From assembly GCA_945881985.1 (NCBI GenBank), contig CAMCVL010000004.1, positions 62,001 to 126,000 of the forward strand: DNA of 64,000 bases. The letters run 5' to 3'. The position numbers and the translations under genes are program-made. Each line of letters starts with the position of its first letter. Position 1 is the stretch's first letter. The notes beneath the pieces were generated by a model. It was not told the origin of the DNA and did not search any database. It saw nothing but the letters and a program-made list of their open reading frames with translations. Shown in pieces: positions 53,819 through 63,010 of this stretch. This DNA is from Rickettsia typhi (GTDB lineage Bacteria > Pseudomonadota > Alphaproteobacteria > Rickettsiales > Deianiraeaceae).

Positions 53819-54316
53819 ATGAGTGATGATTTATTTAAATTTTTAAAAGATGTAACAAGAAATAACTTTGATAAAAAAAATACTAAAAAAGTTTATGACA
53901 CATTTAGTAATTTTTTTTCTGGTTACGAAAAAGATATAAAAGATATTTTTACAAAAGATTGTTTAATTGATAATTTTTCACAAACAGAAATTATTTTAAA
54001 CGGTATTTCATTTACATCTTTTTGCGAACATCATATGCTACCATTTAATGGATTTGTAACAATAGCTTATCTTCCTGATAAATTTATAGTTGGATTTGAT
54101 AGATTGATAAATTTAACTGAGGTTATGTCATCAAGATTAAATCTTCAGGAAAGGTTAAATCAAAATATTTTAGATTCTTTGGTTGAATTTTTAAAACCAA
54201 AAGCTGCATATGTTAAGATAGAGGCTAAGCATCAGTGTATATGCTCTAGAGGTTATTTAAAAAATGAATCTAATGTTATAACTAAGTCGGTCTACAACGA
54301 AAATTACACTTGGTAA
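53819..54316 (+). CDS. folE: GTP cyclohydrolase I, short form
   Basis: Converts GTP to dihydroneopterin triphosphate for folate or queuosine/pterin synthesis. The 165-residue protein has the zinc ligands in FCEHHMLPFNG (Cys about 69, His about 72) and in AKHQCICSRGY, as well as the helix SRLNLQERLNQNI (family: SR.QlQErLt.qi). It lacks about 20-40 N-terminal residues compared with typical enzymes, and the usual HLCM..RG segment is HQCICSRG. The gene is flanked on both sides by parS-like sites. Confidence 0.9.
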   Translation: MSDDLFKFLKDVTRNNFDKKNTKKVYDTFSNFFSGYEKDIKDIFTKDCLIDNFSQTEIILNGISFTSFCEHHMLPFNGFVTIAYLPDKFIVGFDRLINLTEVMSSRLNLQERLNQNILDSLVEFLKPKAAYVKIEAKHQCICSRGYLKNESNVITKSVYNENYTW

Positions 54317-54335
54317 GTTTTTTTGGTTTTTTTAT

Positions 54336-54351
54336 TGTTCCACGTGGAACA
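54336..54351. promoter_or_regulatory. parS-like site 3, perfect palindrome
   Basis: TGTTCCACGTGGAACA is a perfect 16-base palindrome that fits the ParB-binding consensus exactly. It is in the gap between folE and lysC, 20 bases after the folE stop. Confidence 0.82.
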
Positions 54352-54454
54352 ATTGGTTTTTTTTAGAAAAAGTTTGCAAATATTAATCTTTAAATTTAAA
54401 ATATTTTCTCTTTGTTTTTATTAATTCTTTAATGTTTTTTATATCTAATTATCT

Positions 54455-55705
54455 GTGTTAGTGGTTCAAAAGTTTGGTGGCACATCAATGGGTAGTCTTG
54501 ACAGAATAAGGAATGTTGCTAGCAAAGTTGTTAAGGAATATTTGGAAAACAACAGTCTTGTTGTTGTTGTATCTGCAATGTCTGGTGAGACAAATAGATT
54601 AGTGGGTTTGGTTAAAGATTCTTGTAAGATATTTGGTAAAAACGGAATAACTGACGATGTTTTATCTGAGTACGATTCAATAATATCAACTGGTGAGAAT
54701 GTTTCTGCTGGTTTGCTTGCTTCAATGTTGTGTTTAATGGGTTATAAGTCTAGGTCGTTTAATGCTTGGCAGCTTGGTTTTTTAACAAACGACTCATTCT
54801 CATCTGCGTCAATAGAGAGTATAGAAACTAATATTTTGAATGATTTTATAAAGGAAGGTGGAATACCTATTGTTACCGGCTTTCAGGGTTTTAGTAAAAA
54901 AGCAAATAGAGTTACAACTATAGGCAGAGGTGGGTCCGATACGACTGCCGTTGCTATAGCTGCAGCTTTAAAAGCTGACAGATGCGATATATATACCGAT
55001 GTTGATGGGGTTTATACATGTGACCCAAGGGTTGTAAAGAATGCAAAAAGACTTAATGAAGTTGGTTTTGAGGAGGTTGTTGAAATGGCATCTTCTGGGG
55101 CAAAGGTTCTTCACACTCGCTGTATCATTATAGCTATGAATTACGGCGTTGTAACTAGGGTTTTATCTAGTTTTAGTGAGGATAATTCGGGTGGAACTAT
55201 ATTAAAGAAAGATTCTGATATTATGGAAAAAAAAGTTGTTACCGCTGTATCCATTGATTCAAATGAGGTGCAGATTGCTTTGTTTGGCGTTGTTGATAGA
55301 CCTGGGGTATCTTCGGCTGTCTTTAAACCGCTTGCTGATTTAAATATTAATGTTGATATGATAGTTCAGTGTCCTAGTTATGGTCAAACTGGTAAAACTG
55401 ATTTGGCTTTTACTATTAATAATGCGGATTTACATAGGGCAATTGAATGTATAGAGAGGCACAAAGATACAATAGGTTATGATAAACTTGATGTCAAAGA
55501 TGGTGTTTCAAAGGTTAGCGTTATTGGTGCTGGCATGAAAACTCATCCAGGTGTTGCAGCTAAAGCTTTTGATGTTATGTCGGCCGAGGGTATTAATATA
55601 ATTGCAATTTCTACATCTGAAATAAAAATTTCAATGCTTATAGACTTAAAATATACCGAGCTTGCAGCTAGAGCTTTACACGATGGATTTGAACTTGGTA
55701 ATTAG
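54455..55705 (+). CDS. lysC: Aspartate kinase
   Basis: Phosphorylates aspartate, first step to lysine, diaminopimelate, threonine and methionine. The 416 residues begin VVQKFGGTSMGS (GTG start at 54455; a second GTG two codons later is possible), with TIGRGGSDTTAVAIAAAL and DVDGVYTCDPR in the kinase domain. Two ACT domains follow (VQIALFGVVDRPGVSS; VSVIGAGMKTHPGVAAK), so lysine or threonine feedback is expected. In cell-wall-making bacteria with small genomes the enzyme is kept to supply diaminopimelate, which agrees with mraY and murB here. Confidence 0.96.
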   Translation: MLVVQKFGGTSMGSLDRIRNVASKVVKEYLENNSLVVVVSAMSGETNRLVGLVKDSCKIFGKNGITDDVLSEYDSIISTGENVSAGLLASMLCLMGYKSRSFNAWQLGFLTNDSFSSASIESIETNILNDFIKEGGIPIVTGFQGFSKKANRVTTIGRGGSDTTAVAIAAALKADRCDIYTDVDGVYTCDPRVVKNAKRLNEVGFEEVVEMASSGAKVLHTRCIIIAMNYGVVTRVLSSFSEDNSGGTILKKDSDIMEKKVVTAVSIDSNEVQIALFGVVDRPGVSSAVFKPLADLNINVDMIVQCPSYGQTGKTDLAFTINNADLHRAIECIERHKDTIGYDKLDVKDGVSKVSVIGAGMKTHPGVAAKAFDVMSAEGINIIAISTSEIKISMLIDLKYTELAARALHDGFELGN

Positions 55706-55730
55706 TTTTTTATAATCATTTTAAAAATAA

Positions 55731-55759
55731 TTGACAAAATAAAATTTATAAAACTTAAT
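55731..55759 (+). promoter_or_regulatory. Possible promoter of popZ
   Basis: TTGACA (55731-55736) is followed after 17 bases by CTTAAT (55754-55759), four of six matches to the -10 consensus. It lies in the 99-base gap between lysC and popZ, ending 45 bases before the ATG. Confidence 0.4.
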
Positions 55760-55804
55760 TTTTATTAGAATTGTTATATTTTTTAAAGGTTTTTTTCTTT
55801 TTAT

Positions 55805-56569
55805 ATGACTCAATCATTAGCTTCGGATTCTGCTTTGAATTATCAAGTTACAAAAAGTTCTACCGACGAGATATTAAAAGAAATTAGGGATAGATTAAAG
55901 AAGAAAAACGATTTAAATTCTCGTAATCAAAATCAATCTGAAAGTGAATCTTCTTCTAAAGTTATTCAGTATCCTTTTTTAGGTCAAAAAAATAACAAAA
56001 ATAACGAAACAAGACAAGTTAGTAACATTAACCAAGTTAATAATTTTAATCAAAATTCGGCAAGTGAGGTAGTTGATGATAAAGAATCCGAAGACGAACT
56101 TGAAAATAAAGCATTAAGTAGTGCTTACAAAAGATTTGGTGATACAAAAGTTAGCGATGATGTTAATAAGTTAAAAAATGTAAATGAAAAACGCCAAAAT
56201 AATCAATTAGCTAAAATTAATTACAAAGATGGCTTTGCAGCCGATACCGTAAAGGATTTAGGTATTTTAAATAGCGATACTTATGAAAATATATCAAAGA
56301 GGCTAGATGATGCAATAGCTCATTTTGATGCAGTTGCCCACCACAAGGTTGAATCTATAGATGCAAACAAGGATTATTCTGAGTATAAGGATTCTTGGCA
56401 ATTTAGAAGTGGTTTTACAATGGAGGATCTTGCTATTGAAGCAATGCTTCCAATGGTTAAAAAGTGGATAGATGAAAATCTTGAGTCTATAGTTACTGAT
56501 ATTGTTGAGCAGGAGATTAAGCTTATGTTTGAAAAAAGATCTCAATTTAAAAATCAATCGGGTAATTAG
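55805..56569 (+). CDS. popZ: PopZ-like polar organising protein (DUF2497)
   Basis: A 254-residue protein with the PopZ plan: a short N-terminal helix (TDEILKEIRDRLKKKND), a long disordered acidic and Asn/Ser-rich middle, and the conserved C-terminal oligomerisation block MEDLAIEAMLPMVKKWIDEN followed by LESIVTDIVEQEI. In Caulobacter PopZ forms a polar matrix that captures ParB bound to parS and so anchors the chromosome origin. Its position 1.5 kb from a cluster of parS-like sites is consistent with that partnership. The linker is Gln/Asn/Ser-rich rather than Pro/Glu-rich, as may be expected at low GC. Confidence 0.82.
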   Translation: MTQSLASDSALNYQVTKSSTDEILKEIRDRLKKKNDLNSRNQNQSESESSSKVIQYPFLGQKNNKNNETRQVSNINQVNNFNQNSASEVVDDKESEDELENKALSSAYKRFGDTKVSDDVNKLKNVNEKRQNNQLAKINYKDGFAADTVKDLGILNSDTYENISKRLDDAIAHFDAVAHHKVESIDANKDYSEYKDSWQFRSGFTMEDLAIEAMLPMVKKWIDENLESIVTDIVEQEIKLMFEKRSQFKNQSGN

Positions 56570-56597
56570 TTATTTTTGTATTATTTAATTTATATTT

Positions 56598-57464
56598 ATG
56601 GTGTTTAAAAAAGTTTTATCTTTTGCTTTAATTTCATCTGTTTCACTATCTTGTGTTGCGGCAATGCCAAGCGACGAAGATTTTAAAAAAGCATTTTCTT
56701 TTAACCACGGTTCTTACGAAGCTAGTCCTTTTAGTGGTAAGGTTTCTGTTTTTAATTGGAACTCTGATGAGGGTATAAAAAGACTGGAAAGAAGTAAATT
56801 TAAGGGTGATTTTTACAGATTGGCACATAATTTTAGGCCCCAAGAGTTTCCTTCTACATGTGGCGTTGCAACGGCAGTAAGTGTTATTACTGCAATTTAT
56901 GAACTAAACAACAAGGAAATGCCACTTGTGCTTTCTGTGCCAATTAAAATAGGTGAAAAAACATATGGTCTTGATTATAAAATATTTAACGAGACAAACT
57001 TTTTAAACGAAGCAACCGATAAGGTTATAGATAGAAGAGCTATAAAGATGCAAGCTCGTCACAATAAAACAGGCGAATTTGCTGGTGGAATAGATATGGA
57101 AGAGTTAAAAAATGTACTATCTACATATGGAGTTAAGGCTAATGTAACCCAGGTTAAGGAATTCTCTGAAAAGGGCGTTGTTGCGTTTAGGTCTTTAGTA
57201 AAAGATGTTGTTAACTCAAAGGATAAGTTTGTTATTGCAAACTTTAATAGAGCGTATCAAAATATTTTTATAGGTGGACACTTTTCACCCATAGTTGCCT
57301 TTGATGAGGAGAGTGATTCAATTTTGATTCTTGATGTTGCGGCTCATAAAAATCCTTGGATATGGGTTGGTTTGTCCGATTTTTACCACTCGATGAATAG
57401 TTCAACCTACTCGGGTAAAGACTACAGAGGTTATATGGTTATAGATACCAAGCTTGTGAAGTAA
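56598..57464 (+). CDS. Phytochelatin-synthase-family peptidase, exported
   Basis: A 288-residue protein of the phytochelatin synthase family (papain-like fold; bacterial members cleave glycine from glutathione). FPSTCGVATAVSVITA places the nucleophile at Cys88. The partners are His228 in GGHFSPIVAFD and Asp246 in ILILDVAAHKNPW, and the His-to-Asp spacing of 18 equals that of characterised members. RGYMVIDTK at the end also fits. About 25 extra residues lie between Cys and His. The first 22 residues are a probable signal peptide (LSFALISSVSLSCVAA), so the enzyme would act in the periplasm. murB begins two bases after its stop. Its substrate is not known. Confidence 0.8.
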   Translation: MVFKKVLSFALISSVSLSCVAAMPSDEDFKKAFSFNHGSYEASPFSGKVSVFNWNSDEGIKRLERSKFKGDFYRLAHNFRPQEFPSTCGVATAVSVITAIYELNNKEMPLVLSVPIKIGEKTYGLDYKIFNETNFLNEATDKVIDRRAIKMQARHNKTGEFAGGIDMEELKNVLSTYGVKANVTQVKEFSEKGVVAFRSLVKDVVNSKDKFVIANFNRAYQNIFIGGHFSPIVAFDEESDSILILDVAAHKNPWIWVGLSDFYHSMNSSTYSGKDYRGYMVIDTKLVK

Positions 57465-57466
57465 AA

Positions 57467-58399
57467 ATGGTTTTGGTAAAATCTTTGGACTTGCCTAATG
57501 TAAAGGGCGATTATAGGGAAAATTTTGACCTATCTAAGTCATCTTGGTTTGGGTGTGGAGGAAAATGTGATGTTTTGTTTAAACCTTTTGACGACGAAGA
57601 TTTAAATAGGTTTTTGTCTTTAGTTGACAAATCTGTGCCAATTTATGTTCTTGGTGCAATGTCAAATACTTTAGTTAGGGATTTGGGAATAAATGGGGTC
57701 GTTATAAAACTTGGTAAAAATTTTACATCCATAGAAGAATCTAACAATGTTATCAGTTTTGGATCCAGTGTTTTAGATGTTAATGCTGCAAATTTTGCTT
57801 TTGAAAACTCAATTAAAGGTTTTGAATTTTTAATTGGCGTACCTGGTACAATAGGCGGTAATATCATAATGAATGCTGGTTGTTACGGTGGTGAGATAAG
57901 TGATAGATTTTTATCATGCACAGGCTTTGACTTAAATACAGGAAGTTATAGAGTGTTAACAAAAAAAGATGTAAATTTTAAATATAGAAGCTCTTCCATT
58001 AAGGATATTGTAATTACAAGAGCTGATTTTATTTGCGAAAGAGCTGACAAAAGTGAAATAGAGTCCAAAATGAGAGATGTGAACTTAAAGCGAGAGCAGG
58101 CTCAGCCTTTAAAACAAAAAACATGCGGTAGTACTTTTAAAAACCCCGAAGTTTCAACTCTAAATCCATCTGGTAAAAAAGCTTGGCAGTTTGTAAAAGA
58201 TGCTCTTAATTTAATTCCGCAAAGCGAAACAAAAATTGGTGGGGCTTTTTTCTCATCAAAGCATTACAATTTTATGATAAACGATGGCACTGCAAAGGCA
58301 TCCGATATAGAAATGCTTGGTGAGATTGTAAGAAGCAAAGTATTTGATACCTACGGCATTAACCTAGAATGGGAAATAAAAATTATAGGTAATAAGTGA
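57467..58399 (+). CDS. murB: UDP-N-acetylenolpyruvoylglucosamine reductase MurB
   Basis: Reduces the enolpyruvyl group to make UDP-MurNAc for peptidoglycan. The 310 residues show SSWFGCGGKCDVLFKP, YVLGAMSNTLVRD (FAD site), FEFLIGVPGTIGGNIIMNAG, YRSSSIKD, CGSTFKNP (catalytic Ser/Cys region) and KIGGAFFSSKHYNFMIN with the C-terminal Glu. The type lacks the extra E. coli-type domain. It starts two bases after the phytochelatin-synthase-like gene and is not near mraY or ftsQ/ftsZ, so the division and cell-wall cluster is scattered. Confidence 0.96.
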   Translation: MVLVKSLDLPNVKGDYRENFDLSKSSWFGCGGKCDVLFKPFDDEDLNRFLSLVDKSVPIYVLGAMSNTLVRDLGINGVVIKLGKNFTSIEESNNVISFGSSVLDVNAANFAFENSIKGFEFLIGVPGTIGGNIIMNAGCYGGEISDRFLSCTGFDLNTGSYRVLTKKDVNFKYRSSSIKDIVITRADFICERADKSEIESKMRDVNLKREQAQPLKQKTCGSTFKNPEVSTLNPSGKKAWQFVKDALNLIPQSETKIGGAFFSSKHYNFMINDGTAKASDIEMLGEIVRSKVFDTYGINLEWEIKIIGNK

Positions 58400-58583
58400 T
58401 TTAGTTTAAAATATCAGCCCAAAGTTTAGTTTGGTATTTTGTAAAGTTTGGCTTTTTTTGTTTCTTGTTAAAATTTTATCAAAAAAAATATTTAATTGTT
58501 GAAAAAATGATATGTGTATTTTATACTTTATAGGCTAGTTTTTTAGCAAGGCTTAAGTTGTTATAAATATATATCTTGTTGCT

Positions 58584-59783
58584 ATGTCTATTGATATTAT
58601 AGTTCCTCCTCTTGGTGAGTCAGTGCAGGAGGCTACGGTTTTGTCTTTTACAAAAAAAGTTGGGGACTCTGTCAAGGCCGATGAATTAGTTGTTGAGCTT
58701 GAAACTGAAAAAGTAACTCTTGAAATAAACGCTCCAGCAAACGGCACAATATCGGAGCTTATGGTGCACCCGGGGGACACTGTTAGGGTGGGTCAAATAA
58801 TAGGTAGAGTGGCAGAAGGTGCCGCAGTAAAGGCGGAAGTTAAAAGTGATGTTAAAAATGATGTTGCAAGCCAAGTTGCAAGTGGATCGGTTGCAAAATT
58901 AAGTCAACAACCAAATCAAACCTTTTCACCTGCTGTTAATAGAATTGTTAACGAAACATCGATTGACACATCAAATCTTGTTGCAACAGGCAAAGATGGA
59001 AGACTCACTAAAGGTGATGTTTTGTTTCCGGTTCAGGCAAATACATCGGTGCAAAATAATCAAAATTGTCAAAAACAATCTGGTGAGCGCGAAACTATTG
59101 TAAAAATGACAAAACTACGCCAAACAATTGCTCGTAGACTTAAGGAATCTCAAAATACAGCAGCTATATTAACAACATTTAATGAGGTTGATATGACGGC
59201 TGTTATGGCAATGAGAAACGAATATAAAGATGTTTTTGAAAAAAAGCACAAGGTAAAACTTGGCTTTATGTCGTTTTTTGTAAAAGCTGTTACTAACGCC
59301 CTTATTGAAATACCAGCTGTAAATGCCGAGATAAAGGGTGATGAAATAATCTACAAAAACTACTGCGACATAGGTGTTGCAGTGGGTACTGAAAAAGGTC
59401 TTGTTGTACCAATTATAAGGGACGCTCAAGATATGAACTTTGCACAAATTGAAAAAACAATCTACAACTATGGTATTAAAGCAAGGGACGGTCAGCTTGA
59501 CATGAAGGATATGGCAGGTGGAACATTTACAATTTCTAACGGCGGTGTTTATGGCTCTTTGCTTTCAACTCCAATTATCAACCCTCCTCAGTCCGGCATA
59601 CTTGGTATGCATAAAATACAAGAAAGACCAGTTGTGGTTAATGGTAAAATAGAGATTAGAAGTATGATGTATATAGCCCTATCCTACGACCATCGTATTA
59701 TTGACGGTAAGGAAGCTGTGACTTTTTTAGTAAAAGTTAAAGAGGCTATTGAAGACCCTAAAAGACTTGTTCTTGATGTTTAA
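58584..59783 (+). CDS. sucB: Dihydrolipoamide succinyltransferase (E2 of 2-oxoglutarate dehydrogenase)
   Basis: Core of the 2-oxoglutarate dehydrogenase complex. The 399 residues have one lipoyl domain with the lipoylated Lys in [11 protein letters not shown] (about residue 43) and the start [13 protein letters not shown], a peripheral-subunit-binding domain ([23 protein letters not shown]) and a catalytic domain ending in [13 protein letters not shown] (His and Asp of the active site). The linker is rich in Lys, Val, Ala and Ser. sucA and lpd are not next to it. The 184 bases upstream are free of genes and very A/T-rich. Confidence 0.95.
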   Translation: MSIDIIVPPLGESVQEATVLSFTKKVGDSVKADELVVELETEKVTLEINAPANGTISELMVHPGDTVRVGQIIGRVAEGAAVKAEVKSDVKNDVASQVASGSVAKLSQQPNQTFSPAVNRIVNETSIDTSNLVATGKDGRLTKGDVLFPVQANTSVQNNQNCQKQSGERETIVKMTKLRQTIARRLKESQNTAAILTTFNEVDMTAVMAMRNEYKDVFEKKHKVKLGFMSFFVKAVTNALIEIPAVNAEIKGDEIIYKNYCDIGVAVGTEKGLVVPIIRDAQDMNFAQIEKTIYNYGIKARDGQLDMKDMAGGTFTISNGGVYGSLLSTPIINPPQSGILGMHKIQERPVVVNGKIEIRSMMYIALSYDHRIIDGKEAVTFLVKVKEAIEDPKRLVLDV

Positions 59784-59820
59784 TTGTTAGCAAAATTTAT
59801 AAATTATTATTGTTTTATTT

Positions 59821-61359
59821 ATGGCTGAAATTAGCGAAATTTCATCAATTTTAACCAGAGCATTCTCAGGTTTAGCTATTGATATTACTGCTGAGGAATC
59901 TGGAGATGTTATATCTTTTAAAGATGGTGTTGCATCTGTTAGTGGATTAAGCAAGGTTTTTTCTGGTGAGCTTATTGAGTTTGCATCTGGTGGGCTTGGT
60001 ATTGCTTTAAACCTTGAAGAGGACTTTGTTGGTGTCGTGGTTCTTAGCGGTGTTGAAGGCGTTAAGGAGGGTGATACCGCAAAAAGAACCGGCAAACTTG
60101 CAACCGTGCCAGTTGGAATGGAGCTTTTAGGTAGAACCCTAGATGCACTTGGTAATCCAATAGATGGTCTTGGCGAAATAAAAGCAAAGCAAAATTTTTT
60201 AATAGAGAGGATAGCACCTGGCATAATCGAGCGTAAGTCTGTACATGAGCCTCTTTTTACAGGTATTAAGTCAATAGACTCACTTATACCAATCGGTAGG
60301 GGGCAAAGAGAGCTTATTATTGGTGATAGGCAAACTGGTAAAACCGCAATAGCTATTGACACAATAATAAATCAAGCTAAAATCAACGATACTCTTGAAG
60401 ACGAAAAGCAAAAAGTCTACTCGGTTTATGTTTGCATAGGTCAAAAAAAATCAACTCTTGCAAGAACCATTAAAACACTTGAAGATGCAGGTGCTTTAAA
60501 ATACACAATTATAGTTTCTGCAACAGCATCGGACTCTCCAACTTTGCAATTTTTAGCCCCTTATACAGGCTGTGCAATTGGTGAGTTTTTTAGAGACAAC
60601 GGCATGCACGCTCTTGTTGTGTACGACGACCTATCAAAACAAGCTGTTGCATACAGGCAAATCTCTTTATTGCTCCGCAGGCCACCAGGGCGTGAGGCTT
60701 ACCCAGGTGATGTATTTTACCTACACTCAAGATTGCTTGAAAGGGCTGCAAAAATGAGCGATGAAAAAGGTGCTGGCTCATTAACCGCATTACCTATTAT
60801 AGAAACTCAAGCAGGTGATGTATCCGCTTACATTCCAACAAATGTAATATCAATTACCGATGGTCAGATATTTTTGGAAAGTGACCTATTTTACAAAGGG
60901 GTAAGGCCAGCCGTAAATGTTGGTATTTCGGTATCTCGTGTAGGTTCCGCAGCTCAAATTAAAGCAACAAAGCAAGTTGCCGGCACTTTAAAGCTGGACT
61001 TGGCACAGTATAGGGAGCTTGAGGCATTCTCGCAATTTGCCTCCGACCTTGACGATGCAACAAAACAGGTGTTATTTAAGGGTGAAAAACTTGTTGAAAT
61101 ACTAAAGCAAGACCAATACTCTCCTTTGCCAGTTGCAGAGCAGGTAATTGTTTTGTTTGCAGCAACAAATAATTACCTTAAAACAATTCCTCTTAACAAG
61201 GTAAGGGATTTTGAAAGAGTTTTGCTTAATAATTTTCGCTCCTCTCACAAGGATATCCTTGCGGAAATTACAAAAACAAAACAACTTTCACCGGAGCTTG
61301 TAGCTAGCATTAAATCAATTCTTGCTGGTCTTGTTGAAGGTTTTGTTTCAAAGATATAA
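59821..61359 (+). CDS. atpA: ATP synthase F1 subunit alpha
   Basis: The non-catalytic nucleotide-binding subunit of F1. The 512 residues are full length, with [17 protein letters not shown] (P-loop), [30 protein letters not shown] and [21 protein letters not shown] in place. Its N-terminal beta-barrel begins with [12 protein letters not shown]. In nearly all bacteria atpA sits within atpHAGDC, but here sucB is upstream and a TrcR-like gene downstream with no other atp gene, so the operon is broken. Nothing in the sequence suggests loss of function. Confidence 0.97.
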   Translation: MAEISEISSILTRAFSGLAIDITAEESGDVISFKDGVASVSGLSKVFSGELIEFASGGLGIALNLEEDFVGVVVLSGVEGVKEGDTAKRTGKLATVPVGMELLGRTLDALGNPIDGLGEIKAKQNFLIERIAPGIIERKSVHEPLFTGIKSIDSLIPIGRGQRELIIGDRQTGKTAIAIDTIINQAKINDTLEDEKQKVYSVYVCIGQKKSTLARTIKTLEDAGALKYTIIVSATASDSPTLQFLAPYTGCAIGEFFRDNGMHALVVYDDLSKQAVAYRQISLLLRRPPGREAYPGDVFYLHSRLLERAAKMSDEKGAGSLTALPIIETQAGDVSAYIPTNVISITDGQIFLESDLFYKGVRPAVNVGISVSRVGSAAQIKATKQVAGTLKLDLAQYRELEAFSQFASDLDDATKQVLFKGEKLVEILKQDQYSPLPVAEQVIVLFAATNNYLKTIPLNKVRDFERVLLNNFRSSHKDILAEITKTKQLSPELVASIKSILAGLVEGFVSKI

Positions 61360-61386
61360 TTAATTAAATTACTTTATTTTGGTAAG

Positions 61387-61995
61387 ATGTCAGTAAAAAA
61401 AGTTGCAAAAAAAACTCAGGTTAAAAAATCTACAAATCAAAACAAAGACCATGATCAGCTTGCGCCAGCAAATAAAATACCTGTTGCAAAATGGATGGTT
61501 GAAAACACATCTTTAACATTTAACCAAATTGCCCTATCTACCGGTCTTGATATAATTGAGGTAAAGGCAATTGCGGACGGGTTTGCTGGCAACTCCGCCC
61601 CAAATGTCAACCCAGTGTTAAGAGGCTACTTTTTGGAAGAAGATATTAAAAATGCCGAGCAAGACCAAGTGTCTATACCAAGTTACATTCCAAATGTAAC
61701 ATCTCTTTTTACCATATCAAATAAGGCTTCAAAGTCCAAGTACACTCCTGTTGTTGTTAGATACAACCGCATTAGTGCTGCAATGTGGATTTTTAACGAG
61801 TTTCCTAAGGTGCCTGCCCCAAAGGTTATTAAGTTTCTGTCCATAGCTAAAAACATTGCTGATTCTATTAAATCTAAAACATACAAAAATGTCTACAACT
61901 TGGAGGCTAAAGACCCAGTGCTTTTAAACCTTTGTACCACAGAGCAATTAGCTGCCTTTACAGAGGAAAACAAATCTTATAAAATTACTAATTAG
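61387..61995 (+). CDS. trcR: TrcR-type cell-cycle regulator (DUF1013)
   Basis: A 202-residue protein of the DUF1013 family, found in Alphaproteobacteria and annotated as cell-cycle transcriptional regulator TrcR. After a Lys-rich N-terminus (about 25 residues) comes the conserved core: VAKWMVENTSLTFNQIALSTGLDIIEVKAIADGF, which looks like a helix-turn-helix, and NPVLRGYFLEEDI. A second helical part with YNRISAAMWIFNEFP and VIKFLSIAKNIADSI follows. It lies 27 bases after atpA. This gene supports the alphaproteobacterial assignment. Confidence 0.85.
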   Translation: MSVKKVAKKTQVKKSTNQNKDHDQLAPANKIPVAKWMVENTSLTFNQIALSTGLDIIEVKAIADGFAGNSAPNVNPVLRGYFLEEDIKNAEQDQVSIPSYIPNVTSLFTISNKASKSKYTPVVVRYNRISAAMWIFNEFPKVPAPKVIKFLSIAKNIADSIKSKTYKNVYNLEAKDPVLLNLCTTEQLAAFTEENKSYKITN

Positions 61996-62130
61996 GTAGA
62001 TATTTATTTTGTTTTTAACCACTAATGGCATTGTTAATTATTTTGGGGTAAAGATATATTGCCATAAATGAATATTTGGAACATATTGGATTTGCTAAGA
62101 ATTTAATTCGTTTTATTGATTTTTGCTATT

Positions 62131-62772
62131 ATGTTGTTTTTTTTAGATACCGCTGATATTAAGGAGATTGAAAGGCTTAACTCCTTTGGTATAATTGACG
62201 GCGTAACGACAAACCCAAGTATTATTGCAAAGTCTGGGCTTGATTTTAAGGACACAATAGCGCACATCTGCTCCGTTGTTAAGGGGCCGGTAAGTGCCGA
62301 GGTAATATCAGATGAATATGACGAAATGATTAAGGAGGCAAAAGAACTTTGCTCTATAGCAAAAAATGTTTGCGTTAAGCTGCCAACAACAATGGATGGC
62401 ATTAAAGCTTGTAAATATTTAAGCGACAATGGAGTTATGACAAATTTAACTCTTTGCTTTTCGGCAAATCAGGCATTGCTTGTTGCTAAGGCAGGAGCGA
62501 CCTTTGTATCCCCCTTTATTGGTAGATGGGACGATATATCTTTTAACGGGCTTGAGCTTATCGCTGCAATAAAAGAGATATATCTAAACTACGGCTTTAC
62601 AACTAAAATACTTGCTGCCTCGGTAAGGCACGCTGTGCATGTACTGGAATGTGCAAGGATAGGTGCTGATGTTGCAACCATGCCGCCAGCATTGATAGAA
62701 AAACTAATTCAACACCCCCTAACCGACAAAGGACTTGAAATTTTTAAAAACGATTGGAAGGGGCAAAAATAA
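62131..62772 (+). CDS. Transaldolase, small form (TalC/fructose-6-phosphate aldolase type)
   Basis: A 213-residue transaldolase-like aldolase starting at ATG 62131. It has [41 protein letters not shown] (Schiff-base Lys), [30 protein letters not shown] and [16 protein letters not shown]. The small subfamily includes fructose-6-phosphate aldolases and true transaldolases; the residues that distinguish them are not resolved here. It would link glycolysis and pentose phosphates. It is preceded by a 135-base gap with no gene and followed by a probable terminator. Confidence 0.92.
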   Translation: MLFFLDTADIKEIERLNSFGIIDGVTTNPSIIAKSGLDFKDTIAHICSVVKGPVSAEVISDEYDEMIKEAKELCSIAKNVCVKLPTTMDGIKACKYLSDNGVMTNLTLCFSANQALLVAKAGATFVSPFIGRWDDISFNGLELIAAIKEIYLNYGFTTKILAASVRHAVHVLECARIGADVATMPPALIEKLIQHPLTDKGLEIFKNDWKGQK

Positions 62773-62849
62773 TTTTGCCACCATTAATACAAAAACAAAA
62801 TAACCCTTATTTATAAAGACACCTCTAGTTACAATATAGATGAAAATTT

Positions 62850-62874
62850 ATCTCTTGTATTAAAGAGATTTTTT
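62850..62874 (+). terminator. Probable intrinsic terminator after the transaldolase gene
   Basis: Arms ATCTCTT (62850-62856) and AAGAGAT (62863-62869) form a seven-pair stem with a six-base loop, followed by five T. It lies 78 bases after the transaldolase stop and upstream of the last gene. The stem is AT-rich, so strength is uncertain. Confidence 0.5.
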
Positions 62875-63010
62875 AAGGTATTGTACCTAGATTTTAGTAA
62901 AATATTATTTTAATAAAACATTGACTCTTATTTTTGCAAACCTAAGATTTTAAAAAATATCGTTTTGTATTTTATTTTTACATACAAAGATTAGTCCTTA
63001 TATTTCACTA

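Noticed and set aside
59787-60362. Open frame of 191 codons opposite atpA
   Set aside because: Antisense shadow of a strongly conserved gene; Ser/Pro/Ile-rich translation typical of complementary-strand reading.
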